DNA of 64,000 nucleotides from Neurospora tetrasperma FGSC 2508 (Eukaryota > Ascomycota > Sordariomycetes > Sordariales > Sordariaceae): contig NW_009799179.1 in NCBI RefSeq assembly GCF_000213175.1, positions 2,961,215-3,025,214 of the forward strand. Direction: 5' to 3'. Below, piece after piece: positions 1 to 10,478 of this stretch. A program made the translations under genes and the position numbers. Within the stretch, counting starts at the first letter, position 1, and every line of letters starts with the position of its first letter. The notes under the pieces were generated by a model. The model did not search any database. It saw only the letters and a list, made by a program, of their open reading frames with translations, and was not told where the DNA came from.

Positions 1-380
1 GGGCGCTCTCCCCCTACTAGGTAAAATAGTAATTATCGATTTATATACGCCCTTAAACTACTTTACTATTATATTCTATAGGTACCCGACCGACTGCGAG
101 ACTCTTATTACTAGGCGCGCTAATATTAACCTTCCTCTTATTTCTATAGTAATTATAATTTTTATTTAGCTACTAGTACTATTATTAATTATATTGCTGT
201 TAATAGCGGGCGAGGAGGACGAAGGTAAGGAAATTAGAAAATCCCTAATAGAAATTAGAAAGTTATTTATACTATATCCGTCCGTACTCTCAATTTTCAG
301 TCTTCGTTCGTTACTACTACCTTCCGCCCCACTTAATCAATTAATTAAAGAGATTATTACTAAGTTTTTTAAAGCGTTCT
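1..380. other. AT-rich RIP-like DNA, unidentified
   Basis: Very AT-rich, TpA-rich sequence with no sustained reading frame that I recognise. The composition matches the right-hand flank and is typical of repeats mutated by RIP. A short open frame at 194-505 is interrupted-repeat DNA and shows no recognisable family. The segment lies just outside the part of the flank that is repeated at 61621-62780. Confidence 0.6.
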
Positions 381-899
381 ATAAACGTTATTGTATTAGA
401 ATATTAATTAAAGTAATACTAGTATATAGAGTTTTAATTGCTTTAAGGAATAATTTTGGAATAAAGAAACGCCTCCTAATATATTTATATTTAGAGAATA
501 GTTAGTAGAATAATTTACGAGGCTGGGGTTTAATTACGACTTTTATATGGTATTTAGGGACGGTATTAAAAATTTCCTTAAAATTAAGCACATAGTATTA
601 GTAATATAGTTAAACTATAGTAAGTATGCCTTTTAACCCCTATTACTGTGATTTAATTAATTAGTATATATTTTAGACCTTTAATTTAATACTATATTCG
701 AATATAGCGTTATTAGAACTCTCACTTCTATAGTGGGTAGTACTATTATTAACAGTCCTAGCGAGGGATAATAATATTATAAATCAATTTATAATGAAAG
801 AGGGGGGTTTCTAGCATTTTAATATTATTATATAAATAAATACAATTTCTAACACTTCTAACACTTTTAATACTTCTAATATTTCTAGTATTTTTAGTA

Positions 900-2090
900 T
901 ATAATTTAATTTAATATATATAAATCTATTTCTCCCTTCTATATTCTCTACCGCCGCCTAAATATAGTACCCGTCTCTCTATATTCGATTAGTTTGTTAA
1001 TATACAACTCCCTATACTCTTTATTAATATTATTAGATCGATTTATTACTAACTTTACATTCTTAAAGTAACTATAGATTTACTATACTCTATACCCTAC
1101 GTCCTACGCTAATTGTTTAAAGAACGTAGTAAAGTTATTATTTAATATTTTATTACTACCCTTGTTATAATATACCCTTTTAAACTACCGTTTAAAGTCA
1201 TTAAAATATACTTTGATAGAATGAAATTTAAGAAAGTATAGTAATAAATATTATAATAGAACCCCCTTCTAATTATTCGTATTTTAGAATTCGGTATGGG
1301 GGTATTAATTAGCGTTATTTATTACTAAAATACTATTACAATTAAGAAATAAATTTATTTTAGGGAATAAGTATTTTACTATCCAATTCTAAACCCTAAT
1401 TAAGTTTATTATATTTCTAAATATTAATATATCGAATAGCCTATCTACTATAATAGTTAGAAGGAAGTAATATTATATACTATAAATAAATTTGTTTAAT
1501 ACTATTGTAATAACGCTATAGAGTACTTAATTAGTACGATAAATACTATTCCTTTAACCTATACTAGATTCGTTATAAAATACGAATATCTCTATAGTAA
1601 ATAAAGAGATTTTTAATATTTATTTAACTACTAATATAGGGGATTATTATAATACTTTTATATAGAGTCGCTTCTTCTTCCACTTCTCCTATCGAAGGTG
1701 CCGCCGTACGGTCTCGGTCGAAACGTACACATTATACTCGTTAGCTAGAAAAGTATAGATTTCGTCGAAGTATAAATCGGGTTTTAATATAAAGAGGTTT
1801 ATAACTTCCTTTATAATATTAATTATAATTATAAAGTATAGGAAGTAATATAGTATATATTATACTTTAAACGCTTATATAGGAAGCTTTCTAATATTTT
1901 AGGAAATTTGTAATAGTAGAAATACCTTATTAGTATCCGTTAAAATATACTTATATTTCCACATACTCCTTACGCTTATATTAATAGTTTTAGTAATATT
2001 ATTAGAATACTTATTATTTATTAGTATTATTATTATTAATACCTTCTAGCGGGTATTAAGGTAGTATATTATATCGATAACAGTTCAAAA
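900..2090 (-). mobile_element. Tc1/mariner-type DNA transposon relic
   Basis: On the minus strand the block encodes remains of a Tc1/mariner-superfamily transposase. A helix-turn-helix stretch lies at about 1690-1860, matching the better-preserved copy at 54602-54784. An ILVINNAN-like stretch lies at about 1310-1342, where the family has an aspartate (VMDNAS) and G-to-A change would give asparagine. A counterpart of the YSPDFNPIE motif lies near 1216-1244. Multiple stops and heavy TpA enrichment show that it is dead, with RIP the likely cause. The superfamily call rests on motif order; the exact family is not known. Confidence 0.65.
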
Positions 2091-2236
2091 GACAATGTAA
2101 ATATTAAAATAGACAATTGTACGATGTAGAGTATTAAAATATCGACTTTTTACACCAGTTTTGGCTAGATTTCGATATTGAACGATTGAGTTGAGTCGTG
2201 TAAAGCGATATCAAATGGCCAGATTTGTCAAATGCG

Positions 2237-2259
2237 GTGTGTGTGTGTGTGTGTGTGTG
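2237..2259. repeat. (GT)n microsatellite
   Basis: Run of GT dinucleotides inside the unmutated inner end of the boundary repeat. The other boundary carries the matching CA run at 54220-54236, with a slightly different length. Confidence 0.9.
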
Positions 2260-2306
2260 CACGTACATACCCCGCCAAGACTGCACAGGCGATTGAGTGT
2301 GGGAAC

Positions 2307-3184
2307 ATGAAGGTCAGACAAAGTTAGCAAAGGCCCACCCCGTTTGTGACTTGCGGGACCGACGCGCGAGGGGATCTAGACAGAAGGGGTTAGGCTGGAG
2401 CGGGTAGAAATTGGCGTTTCACTGTTCTCAGCCCAGACCATTCCTCAAACTGCTACACTCCTTTCCATAGTCCGTAGGGCGTCCACGATCACCGCTCATC
2501 GCTTCCAGGCACTACAGTAGTGCTAACGACCGAGGGTTTGTGATGGTAATGGAGCGCGTGGCGGCGAGGATCGAGGGATCGATGGAACTTTTTACACGCT
2601 AGTTCCGGGCATGCACAACGGTACGGGTCGTTGCCTGGCCTCACCGTGCCGGATTGATGAGGCCGGGGTTCGGATTGTGATCGACCCAGTGATCGAGATT
2701 CATTTGGTGTGCTTACTACGTAGACATATTCATTGGAAGAGTGATGAAAGGGTGAGCTTGAAGACTAAGACACGATGTTCGATCGAGGAAGGAAGTTGCA
2801 GTGTAAAAGAAGCAAAGGTACCCAAAACATTGGTTCGTTAGTTGCATGGGATGTGCGCAGAGGATTCTACGATTGGTCACCTGCAGTCGGCTTAATCACC
2901 TAGATCAGCCCCTATCTCGTTAGGGTGATTCGTGCGGGAAATAGAACGCGTCGCGTATGCCCCTCTAGGTACACCTAAAATTTACCCCGCCATGGGTGGG
3001 AACCTTGATGGCCTCTTTCGGGTTTTCCTGGATTCGTCCTTAGCTTTTACACTGCAATAAGTCATTCCTTCCAATATCCTGGAAAGTGGAAGCCACGGCT
3101 TTTTCTGGGTTTCTGAAAGTTGCATTTCTGCATTCTACCTACCTACCTAGCCCTAATGTGATCGGCGGCATCCTGCACACTGCA
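2307..3184. other. Spacer, no gene seen
   Basis: Normal-composition DNA between the left boundary and the first gene. A 76-codon open frame at 2611-2841 has no supporting motif. A short run of CTAC repeats lies at about 3138-3150. The sequence just before 3185 is probably the promoter and leader of the next gene. Confidence 0.5.
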
Positions 3185-6100
3185 ATGTCTCATCCGCCGC
3201 CATTTGTAGCGGCCCCTGCCGGCGATTCGCAATCCGACGTTCCTCAAGTCCGCGACCCAATTCCTGGTCCGAATGTCAAAGCTGTGATGGTCGATACGGC
3301 AACACAAACCGACTATCCTCCATTGTACATCCCTGTACCTCCGCCAAGGGTGATACTGCAGAGCTCGCCATTCTTTAGAGTCTTCCGAACCGCCTACGAG
3401 AAAGCGGATGCCTCTTTGGTCCGCGAGTCACTGCTGTCGTGGCCGGAAAAATACTTACATCCAGAGCCTTCGGCGATCCTTTTCGGCCTTCCAGGTACCG
3501 AAGGGACATGCTTTAATTCCCTCCGACAATTAGACCACGATGCGGCGCGACGGATGGAAATTGTCTGCCGCGGCGCAAGAGCTGCTGGCTGGGACGTGTT
3601 CTTCGCCAGCGTCAGGGCCTTGTGGTCTGGTCCCACCATCTCAAAACCTTACCAGAGTTTTCTGCGTTGGCCCGATCACGACCCAGAATCCGGCCTGTTC
3701 GAACATTTGCGTTGCCGAGATCTTACTAGCGCCTTGTTCGACGTTGAGATCATGTCCGTATACGACTTGGATGGGGGAGTCGTATTGCCGCCGTGGGCTC
3801 ACGACCACCATGCAACAAGGTTTTCCCTATTACACACGGTTCATGGTCTAATACACGAGGAACTGTTCCGTAACCAGCCTGATGCAGAATACCCGGTGCA
3901 GCCGGGCCTTGGACAGCCTGACCGTAAATGGACCCAGCAAACCTGGTACAGAGATGTGAGTCTGCCACACTAGCTGAATGTTTGACCGTGTGCTAAAGTG
4001 TTATATGGCAGACTGTCCTCCTCATACCTCAAGCGCAATCCCCATACGTACTGTCTTCCGCGGTCGTCGCTCCTTCACCCTGGCAGGACCTTCAAATCCA
4101 AAATATCGCAAAGTACTTTCTGGGATTAGCACTTCAGCCCCATCCCGGATTTCCCAAGCCCAGCCTGACAGTCCACAATGCCTATCTCGTCGTTGAAATG
4201 TTGTACCAAGTTATGACTACTGCCTCGTGGGGGTCGCTAAACGCTGAAGCGATGATGACCCCCGTAGTGAAGTCTCAAATACTCATGTTGGCCGGCGAGC
4301 AATGCGACCATTCGCTCTTTCTTCGGGCTTGCACTCGTCAAAGCGCTTTCGATAGTGCCCCCGACCATCAATCCTTCATCCCCTGGCTCCATCGTCTCGT
4401 GAAGAGCAGGCGCCTGATGAATTTTTGGGCTCCATATCTCAACAAATGGTTTGTCCCATCGTCTAGCATCCACCACACGTATTCAAGTAGCTGACGTGTA
4501 GCCAAAAATGAGTAGCTTAACCCAGGTCATCTTGTCTTACGAGAACATGCATGATAGAGTCATGTTCGCGCTCAACTTGCCAAAGCAAATCACTGGTCAA
4601 CATTCCCTACCCTACCTCCTTGCGTCATCATGGCTCAAACCGTTGCTCATTCCCGACGACTTGCGAACAAGTGCCCTTTGCTCACTAAAGGATGGAGAAG
4701 CCCTAGCCAAGGCCGCGCTCCGCTTTGACAGCAAAGCGGCTATTGTTCAAGAGTATGCCGAGTGCCCTTCATAGCGTTCAAGCATAGTTGCTAACTTTGA
4801 ACTAGACTCATCACGGCTGTTGTCAATCAAATGCAGCTGCCCACGGAGCCAATGCCATGGATCGCGGGTTTTATCAAATATATAGGCACGTACATTGGCG
4901 CCCGAAACAAACGGCTACTTTGCGAAAGGTTCATTCAATTCGATCACTTCCTCACAACCCGACACATATCCAAATACGCATCTGGCTGTCTGTCTGAAGA
5001 CATCGCTACCTCTATCATTGACTTTCTCCTATACCTCACAAGGGTGGTCGATTACAGCCTCTACCCAGCGTGGATAGCTGGTCTCAGCAGATCGATCAAG
5101 CAATGGGACTGTCTTCACCCTGACTTTGTGTCCTGTCTTAGTAATATCTTTACACATGCAGCCAGAATTGGGCGGTTAGGAGACCCAATATGCGCCGCAT
5201 TGCTGAAGCAGTGGTACCGGATACTGGTCAAGCCAGTGCAAGCTCGCTTAAACTGTCCCCAGGATCTGTCACGGAAGCCATCCCAACCGGTTGATCCCAG
5301 AGACCATATTGCCATGGAAGGGTACCGCTTTTTGGTGGATGCAAGCCAAGAGACAGCGAGGTTCAGATGGACAGCTCTCGAACGGGACTTGGCCCAGTGG
5401 TTGTGGAAAGACACCCGTGTTTCCACCAGTCTTGATACGTCCACGCAGCCTCCTACTTTGGTGGTAAAGAAGCGCTCTACATCCAACGACGACTGGCTTG
5501 AACGGAGAAAGATGGCTGCGAAATCATGCACAGAATTGGAAGAGATTCGCCACAGCATCCTACAGTATGACCCAGCATACGGCGGCTTGCTCACAGCGAG
5601 AGATCTCGTGGACTGGTCCTTTGCGGAGGGTACCGGTCCAGATCCAGCATGGATCTCTGAATATGATCCAGCGGATCCATCCATCGAAGAGCCGTATACA
5701 CCAAGACGTCCAACGCTAGCCAGGATCGTCTCGCCTGGAAGCTCCCCCACATCTGCTTCGCCTGCCGGGAGCACAGTGACTCCGCGGAACCCTGAGCCAG
5801 ATCAGGACCGCGACAACAAAACAGACTCAGAGTCGAAGGAGCTCGATAAGGCCGAAGCTCTCAAGTCCCTTACACTCGAAGAGTACCTGAAGCGCAGGGC
5901 CAGGATGAAACTGAAGGGGCGATGGGACCAACTTCATGAAGAGGACGAGGAGGATTTGCAGGAGCTTTACTTGCTTCTGGGGCGTCGCAAGAGTCTTCCA
6001 GAGGGAGCATACATTACCGAGGAGGTGATGGAACTCGTTGAAAGTCCTTCCGTTGGACTTTGTTCTTGGTCGCGCGGGAGTGATATTGTCGGAACGAGAC

Positions 6101-6255
6101 GCATCTTGGAGACATCTTGGATAAGGCGACTTTGGGAACACAGAAAAGGGATCAAGTTGATCACCCCAGCCGATGATCCAACCTATGACCACTCTCCGCA
6201 CGGGATCAAAAGGAAGCGCGACGATGACGATTCAGAAAGCGAAGGCTTATGGTGA
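3185..6255 (+). CDS. Hypothetical 4-exon protein, probably nuclear
   Basis: No family recognised. The first ATG of the long frame is at 3185 (protein starts MSHPPPFVAAP). Exon 1 ends at 3955, followed by a 56-nt intron (3956-4011, donor GTGAGT, acceptor GCAG). Exon 2 runs from 4012 and stays open to a stop at about 4492, so an intron is needed before exon 3. Its acceptor is probably CAG at 4523 with a CTGAC branch site at about 4490, but the donor is unresolved (GTGAAG at 4399 keeps phase). Exon 3 ends at 4752; a 53-nt intron (4753-4805) with branch GCTAAC joins in phase to the last exon, 4806-6255. That exon encodes about 480 residues: an alpha-helical first half, a Pro/Ser/Thr-rich linker, an acidic Glu-rich helix and a basic KRKR tail that looks like a nuclear localisation signal. 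The exon chain is an inference from splice sites and phase. Confidence 0.6.
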
Positions 6256-6444
6256 TAGGTGATTTATCAAGTTTTTTTCTTCTTTTCTTTTGCCGTCTTG
6301 TACATATTTACGGATACCCCCCAAAACAAAAAATCGGCAAAAAGGGTGCCGGTAAACGGAATGTCCCCGATCATGCATCGCTCGCCCATACCACCCATCA
6401 GCATATCATGCACACCACCAACATTCTCCATTCCCACAAGCCTC

Positions 6445-7512
6445 CTACTCTTCATCCTCATAAAACACCAAGCACCTAACCTCGATACTCTCCCGTCCCG
6501 GTGTCCCCTCGGGCGTCGCGGGATCCACAAAAGCCGTATGCGGCGTCCAGCCCGCCACTCCCTTCTTCCCCTTACCCCACGGCTCCTCCAGTCCCTCGCC
6601 CCAACTATCAAAGCACTTGATGAGCACCACCTCCTCCGGCTTCATATCCTTGACATAATAAAACTTGTGTGTCTCATTCGGAACAACGCCGTACGTCTCC
6701 CCCTTGACTTCATACCCTTCCGTTTTGGGGTATGTCTCCTCAGCAGGGGCTACCTCCTTGCCGCGATCATCGCCGTCGTCTTCAGGCTCCGACCGCTTGG
6801 GGTAGAGCAGATCAATAGGAACCAGATCACCCGGGGACGTAGAGCGCCAATCAATAAAGGCCAGCGGGAAATCGGTCGCCGGGTGCGAAATGGGCCGCCA
6901 GACGTTGATGATTTGGTACCTCCCCTTCAGCAGCTTCTCAGCCTCTTCGGGGGGAGACACATGTCTCCGGACGCGCGTGGCGGCAGCAGCGGGCGTCTGA
7001 TCGACATGCACCTGCTGCACGGGCCTCCTCGCTGCCGACCCGTTGTTCCTCCGAATGGTGTGGTCAAAGATCTCGACGCGCTTGATCCCTGGCAACTTCT
7101 CTCGCAGCAAGGCTTCCACCTCGGCGTAGTACCCCGACCAGATGGCGCGCTCGTCGGTGAAGGCCGTTTCCTTGGCTGGGTGGGTGTACAGCGCGAAGCC
7201 GGAGACGTCGACGCCGAAATCTGAGGGGGAGGATTCAACAGCCGAGCGGAGGTCGTGAACGGGCTTGGAAACGGAGACGCGCGAGAAGGACGAGTAGTCG
7301 ACGTCTACTTTAGACCAGGACTTGATGAAGGGGGTGGTGGAGCGGTTGATGGTTGCTGGGTCGGCGTAACGGAAGGTACCGGTTGTCATCTTGGCGGTTT
7401 GGGTTGGGGTTGTGGTGATAGTGCGAGCGGGTTGTGTTCGGAATATGTTGTGCCCAGGAATGCGCGGAGTTCTGATGGTGGTCCTTATAAGTGAAGTAGT
7501 GACTGCTTGCAT
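6445..7512 (-). CDS. CmcJ/AsaB-type putative oxygenase
   Basis: Resembles the fungal family annotated as GA4 desaturase / cephem methoxylase P8 (CmcJ) / AsaB-like, thought to be Fe(II)- and 2-oxoglutarate-dependent oxygenases of secondary metabolism. Counting from the first ATG (355 aa), candidate metal ligands are H169 and D171 in an HVDQT motif and H325 in PHTAF, with R346 placed to bind the co-substrate. The family stretch IINVWRPI is at 201-208. Two starts are possible. M42 (7389) has a good context (GCCAAGATGAC) and gives the usual family N-terminus MTTGTFRYADPA. The first ATG at 7512 adds 41 Arg/Thr-rich, acid-free residues resembling a mitochondrial presequence. No intron is seen. Substrate unknown; the family call is fairly secure, the reaction is inferred. 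Confidence 0.8.
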   Translation of the reverse strand: MQAVTTSLIRTTIRTPRIPGHNIFRTQPARTITTTPTQTAKMTTGTFRYADPATINRSTTPFIKSWSKVDVDYSSFSRVSVSKPVHDLRSAVESSPSDFGVDVSGFALYTHPAKETAFTDERAIWSGYYAEVEALLREKLPGIKRVEIFDHTIRRNNGSAARRPVQQVHVDQTPAAAATRVRRHVSPPEEAEKLLKGRYQIINVWRPISHPATDFPLAFIDWRSTSPGDLVPIDLLYPKRSEPEDDGDDRGKEVAPAEETYPKTEGYEVKGETYGVVPNETHKFYYVKDMKPEEVVLIKCFDSWGEGLEEPWGKGKKGVAGWTPHTAFVDPATPEGTPGRESIEVRCLVFYEDEE

Positions 7513-7633
7513 TGACTACTGCCGCTGTGTGAGATTGATGGTGATGCAGATATGTGTGTGTGTGTTATAAATGCTTCTGCTCCGTGTGAATTTTGACGGC
7601 GTCCGGGAGATGTTGTCGTACATCGCGGGGAGT

Positions 7634-7645
7634 TATATATATAAC
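7634..7645 (-). promoter_or_regulatory. Possible TATA element of CmcJ-like gene
   Basis: TATATATATAA-like stretch about 120 nt upstream of the first ATG (7512) and about 245 nt upstream of the second ATG on the minus strand. The position is plausible for either start. Predicted by position only. Confidence 0.35.
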
Positions 7646-7907
7646 GGTTCGGACGACTGCGGGAAAGGCGGGATAGGCGGGGCCCGGATTGCGCCACCGG
7701 TAGTCCCGCTGGCGATATCTCCACAATCGCCGAGATGGATTAGTAATAACATTGGCGGCTTGGTAATGTTGTTGTGATTGCATCAGCGACTTTGTTTTCA
7801 TGGCGTTTCTGTAAATCTCGCCAGATATTAATGGTCTTAGTATATGTGACTGTGAGGGAGGTATTCGTGTAGTGGATTTGTCAACGTGGGTGTGAAGGAA
7901 CTGGATT

Positions 7908-8198
7908 GTGGTGGCCTTGGGTTGTTGTCGCCATGCTGGGAGTGGGAAAAACAACGGAGGAAAGAACGTTAACAGAATCACAAGGGACTTTGCAGTGCAA
8001 CTGTTAACGACTCAGTTGCTTGCTTGCTTTGCTTGTAGGTCCGCCGCGTCTCCCATTACCACAGGCAAAATTTCATGTCGAACGGGCAGATGCCCCTGTG
8101 TCCATGGAGGTCTCCGAGTCTCGAATGTGCTCTGTGTCCCTCAATTTGCCTTTTTTCCTCCTACTCTCTGCATGGCGACAACAACCCAAGGCCACCAC
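7908..8198. repeat. 29-bp perfect inverted repeat with about 230-nt loop
   Basis: Arms at 7908-7936 and 8170-8198 are exact reverse complements (GTGGTGGCC ... CGCCATGC). Similarity continues inward for about 10 more bases with mismatches. The loop shows no gene. It could be a small foldback/MITE-like element or a local inverted duplication. I see no clear target duplication next to the arms. Confidence 0.8.
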
Positions 8199-8921
8199 TC
8201 AGCTCACCACTACGGTCGATGGTCAAGTGGATTACTGAGGTAAACTCTATGTATTTCGGCCGATGGGATTCTTCAGCGCATGCGCATGTTGATGCAAGGG
8301 TCTAGAACTACAGACATCGCGATTCGCGTTTCACAATGCGCTGCGGCCGTCATGCTGTCATGCATCGGCCGAAACGAGCAGTACATGCCTAGAGGTAGGT
8401 ACCTTATGTACAAGTGGGCTGTAAGACACGGATCGCATTTCTTCATGCACTCACTGCTAACTGATGGCTGCACCTCACGAGACAAGCACGCACGTGTGGT
8501 TCATTTTGCAATGCGATAGGTATGTGGTATTGTCAAAAGATCGTGACGACCTTTTTATGTATGGTCTTGTATTAATGAGGTATATCTCTAAGGTGGTATC
8601 GTGCTAGTCCCGAGGCCTGTCTGTTCCTTTCTTTCTTTCTTTAGGAACCCCAACCAACCCGCCCAACCCGTGCATATAACGATCGTGTGTGGTATATGTC
8701 ATCATGATATGTAAGTCATGGTCTTCTTGTCTTTCGTAACGTTCGAACCCGCCGCGTTTCCGTTCGTGGTTATAAAAACATCAAAAATATTACGCCTTTT
8801 GTTTTTTTTTTGCGCCGCGCTTGGTATCCAATTTGCAATAAAGATAACAACAAAAAATTCTGTACAAAGCAACAAAAACTTGACCAAAGAAAAAGAAAAA
8901 AAAGACAGTGAATGAGCCAGC

Positions 8922-10478
8922 TCAACTGTCAAAGATGGGGCCATAGGCAGGAATGCCTCGCATCTCGCACCCATGCACGATTTTCTTGGTCATCATGGGG
9001 TTGCTGATGCAGCACACCGCCTCGGCGTTGAACTCCTTGAAGAGCCGGAGAACGATAGGCAGCATGTCCACGCGACCCGTGATGGAGGTGTCAAGAATGA
9101 CGGGGTTGCTATCCATCCTGTGAACGAGATCCAGGGTGCGCTGGCCATAAGTCTTGAGGGGAGACTTGGTTTGCCAGATGACGCGCATATCGGGCCTGTT
9201 GGCATCCTCGATGAAGGAGAGGCAGGGGCCAATGCCGGAGCCGGTGGTGACGACGATGATCTTGGGGAACATGCGAAGCACGTAGCCGAAGCCGTAAGTG
9301 GGGACGCCGCGCTTCCAGAGGTGGGTGGGCTGGTCGTTGATGGTGGACTTGGTCCAGTCGCCGACCTTGGAGACGATGCACGAGAACTTGGCGTCGGGGG
9401 TGTCGAACTTGTCCGTGAAGCAGGCGAAGCTGTGCCAGTCCTTGAGAGGGTGCTTGGCGACCGAGATGCCCTGGCCAAAGACGACTTCGGTGTGGCTGAA
9501 GTGAAGACGGATGGCGTGGGCGGAGAGAGGCTCGGGCTTGACGGGGATCTTGCGGAGCAGCAGCCACGGGTGGATGGTGGCAAGCGTGAGGACGATGATG
9601 ATCCAGAAGGCGGGGAGATGAAGGAGGAAGTGACCCAGATTGGCCTCCTGCTTGCCCAACAAGATGAGCAGGATCCAAAAGAGGACGAGGATGATCCAGT
9701 TTGCGAAGCGGTGGGTCAGCTCAAAGTAGTCGTGCAACCTCATGCGGAACGTGGGGTAGGCGACGATGACGATGGAGAGGAGGAAGCCCAGTACAAGCCA
9801 GACAAAGGTCAGGACGGTGGTGTTGATGACGGATGGCGTGTAGTTGTATGTGAAGACGGCGGCGAAGCCAATGTACCAGATGACCGATGCCACACCTGTC
9901 CCGCTGTGGACGCCGCCAAAATGGAAGATCTTGCACGCCAAGCGGCGGATCCTGATGGGGGCAGATCTGGGGATGGATCCGAAGATGAGGAAGAGGGCGT
10001 TGATGACAAGGGGTTGACGGCACAGACCGCAGACAGCGATGTTGACGGCAGCAGCGTTGACCAGGTCCATGGGAGCGGCACCCTTGATCATCATGATGAT
10101 AAAAGCAATGGCATTGCCCATAAAGGCTACAGTGAAGAGCCGGCGGTAAATGGTGAGGATCGCGTATCGGACACGGCCCAAGGGCTTCTGCTTGTATTCA
10201 TCCTCCTCGGTCTGGGCCTCGAGGTCAACGATGGTCGGGCATGTCGACTGGTAAGTGAGACGCTTCTCGTTGACGATGAGGGGCTTTTCCGAGTTGGTCG
10301 ATGATGTGGAGATGGCGGAAGCTTGGGAGAAGGTGGATGAGACGGAGTCGTTCTGCCTGGTATGGCCGAACTTCTTCCCGCTGGGATCGTTTGGTGTGGT
10401 TGTGGTCTCAATCGTAACTGTGATCCCTGCCGGCGAGGGCTTCTCCTCTACAGGAGATGTGTGTGGTTTGTCCTCCAT
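8922..10478 (-). CDS. TmpA-like integral membrane flavoprotein
   Basis: 518 aa from ATG 10478 (MEDKPHTSPVEEK); longer upstream extension is unsupported. Residues about 1-110 are hydrophilic, Ser/Thr-rich. Then a set of membrane spans runs from about 120 to 320 (LFTVAFMGNAIAFIIMM through FWIIIVLTLATIHPWLLL), followed by a ferredoxin-reductase-like cytosolic part with the nucleotide-binding loop VVTTGSGIGPCLSF and a conserved C-terminus CCISNPMMTKKIV. This order matches Aspergillus nidulans TmpA, a membrane flavoprotein acting in conidiation signalling, and the reductase-like C-terminal module of some NRPS-like proteins (NPS12 type). Heme-ligand histidines of true ferric reductases are not obvious, so electron transfer to iron is not implied. 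Single exon. It is divergent from a decayed adenylate-forming enzyme gene 2 kb away. Confidence 0.82.
   Translation of the reverse strand: MEDKPHTSPVEEKPSPAGITVTIETTTTPNDPSGKKFGHTRQNDSVSSTFSQASAISTSSTNSEKPLIVNEKRLTYQSTCPTIVDLEAQTEEDEYKQKPLGRVRYAILTIYRRLFTVAFMGNAIAFIIMMIKGAAPMDLVNAAAVNIAVCGLCRQPLVINALFLIFGSIPRSAPIRIRRLACKIFHFGGVHSGTGVASVIWYIGFAAVFTYNYTPSVINTTVLTFVWLVLGFLLSIVIVAYPTFRMRLHDYFELTHRFANWIILVLFWILLILLGKQEANLGHFLLHLPAFWIIIVLTLATIHPWLLLRKIPVKPEPLSAHAIRLHFSHTEVVFGQGISVAKHPLKDWHSFACFTDKFDTPDAKFSCIVSKVGDWTKSTINDQPTHLWKRGVPTYGFGYVLRMFPKIIVVTTGSGIGPCLSFIEDANRPDMRVIWQTKSPLKTYGQRTLDLVHRMDSNPVILDTSITGRVDMLPIVLRLFKEFNAEAVCCISNPMMTKKIVHGCEMRGIPAYGPIFDS

Larger units (their letters stand above)
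381..2306 (-). repeat. Boundary repeat, copy 1 (contains mariner relic)
   Basis: This block recurs on the right side of the window. Positions about 1527-2306 match the reverse complement of 54173-54951, and positions about 381-1526 match 61621-62780 in the same orientation. The inner end (about 2165-2306) keeps normal composition and is nearly identical to its partner, including a GT/CA microsatellite and the inner edge GTGTGGGAAC. The outer part is RIP-like and diverged. It includes the Tc1/mariner-type transposase relic. The exact ends of the parent element are not clear: I see no TA duplication at 2306. Confidence 0.8.
7513..8921. other. Spacer, 1.4 kb, with an inverted repeat
   Basis: No gene is seen between the CmcJ-like gene and tmpA. 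It contains GT runs (about 7553-7564), a possible TATA element for the minus-strand gene, a 29-bp inverted repeat pair (7908/8170) and a short CTTT run at about 8626-8642. Open frames here lack family signatures. Confidence 0.5.

Noticed and set aside
194-505. 103-codon frame in the left flank
   Set aside because: Falls in RIP-like repeat DNA, part of which recurs near 61.6 kb; no recognisable protein.
2611-2841. 76-codon frame near the left boundary
   Set aside because: Short, no motif, no splice support, no recognisable relative.
8973-10304. 443-codon plus-strand open frame
   Set aside because: Lies antisense within the tmpA-like coding region; composition (Asp/Gly/Glu-rich, few hydrophobics) is that of a shadow frame and no family is recognisable.
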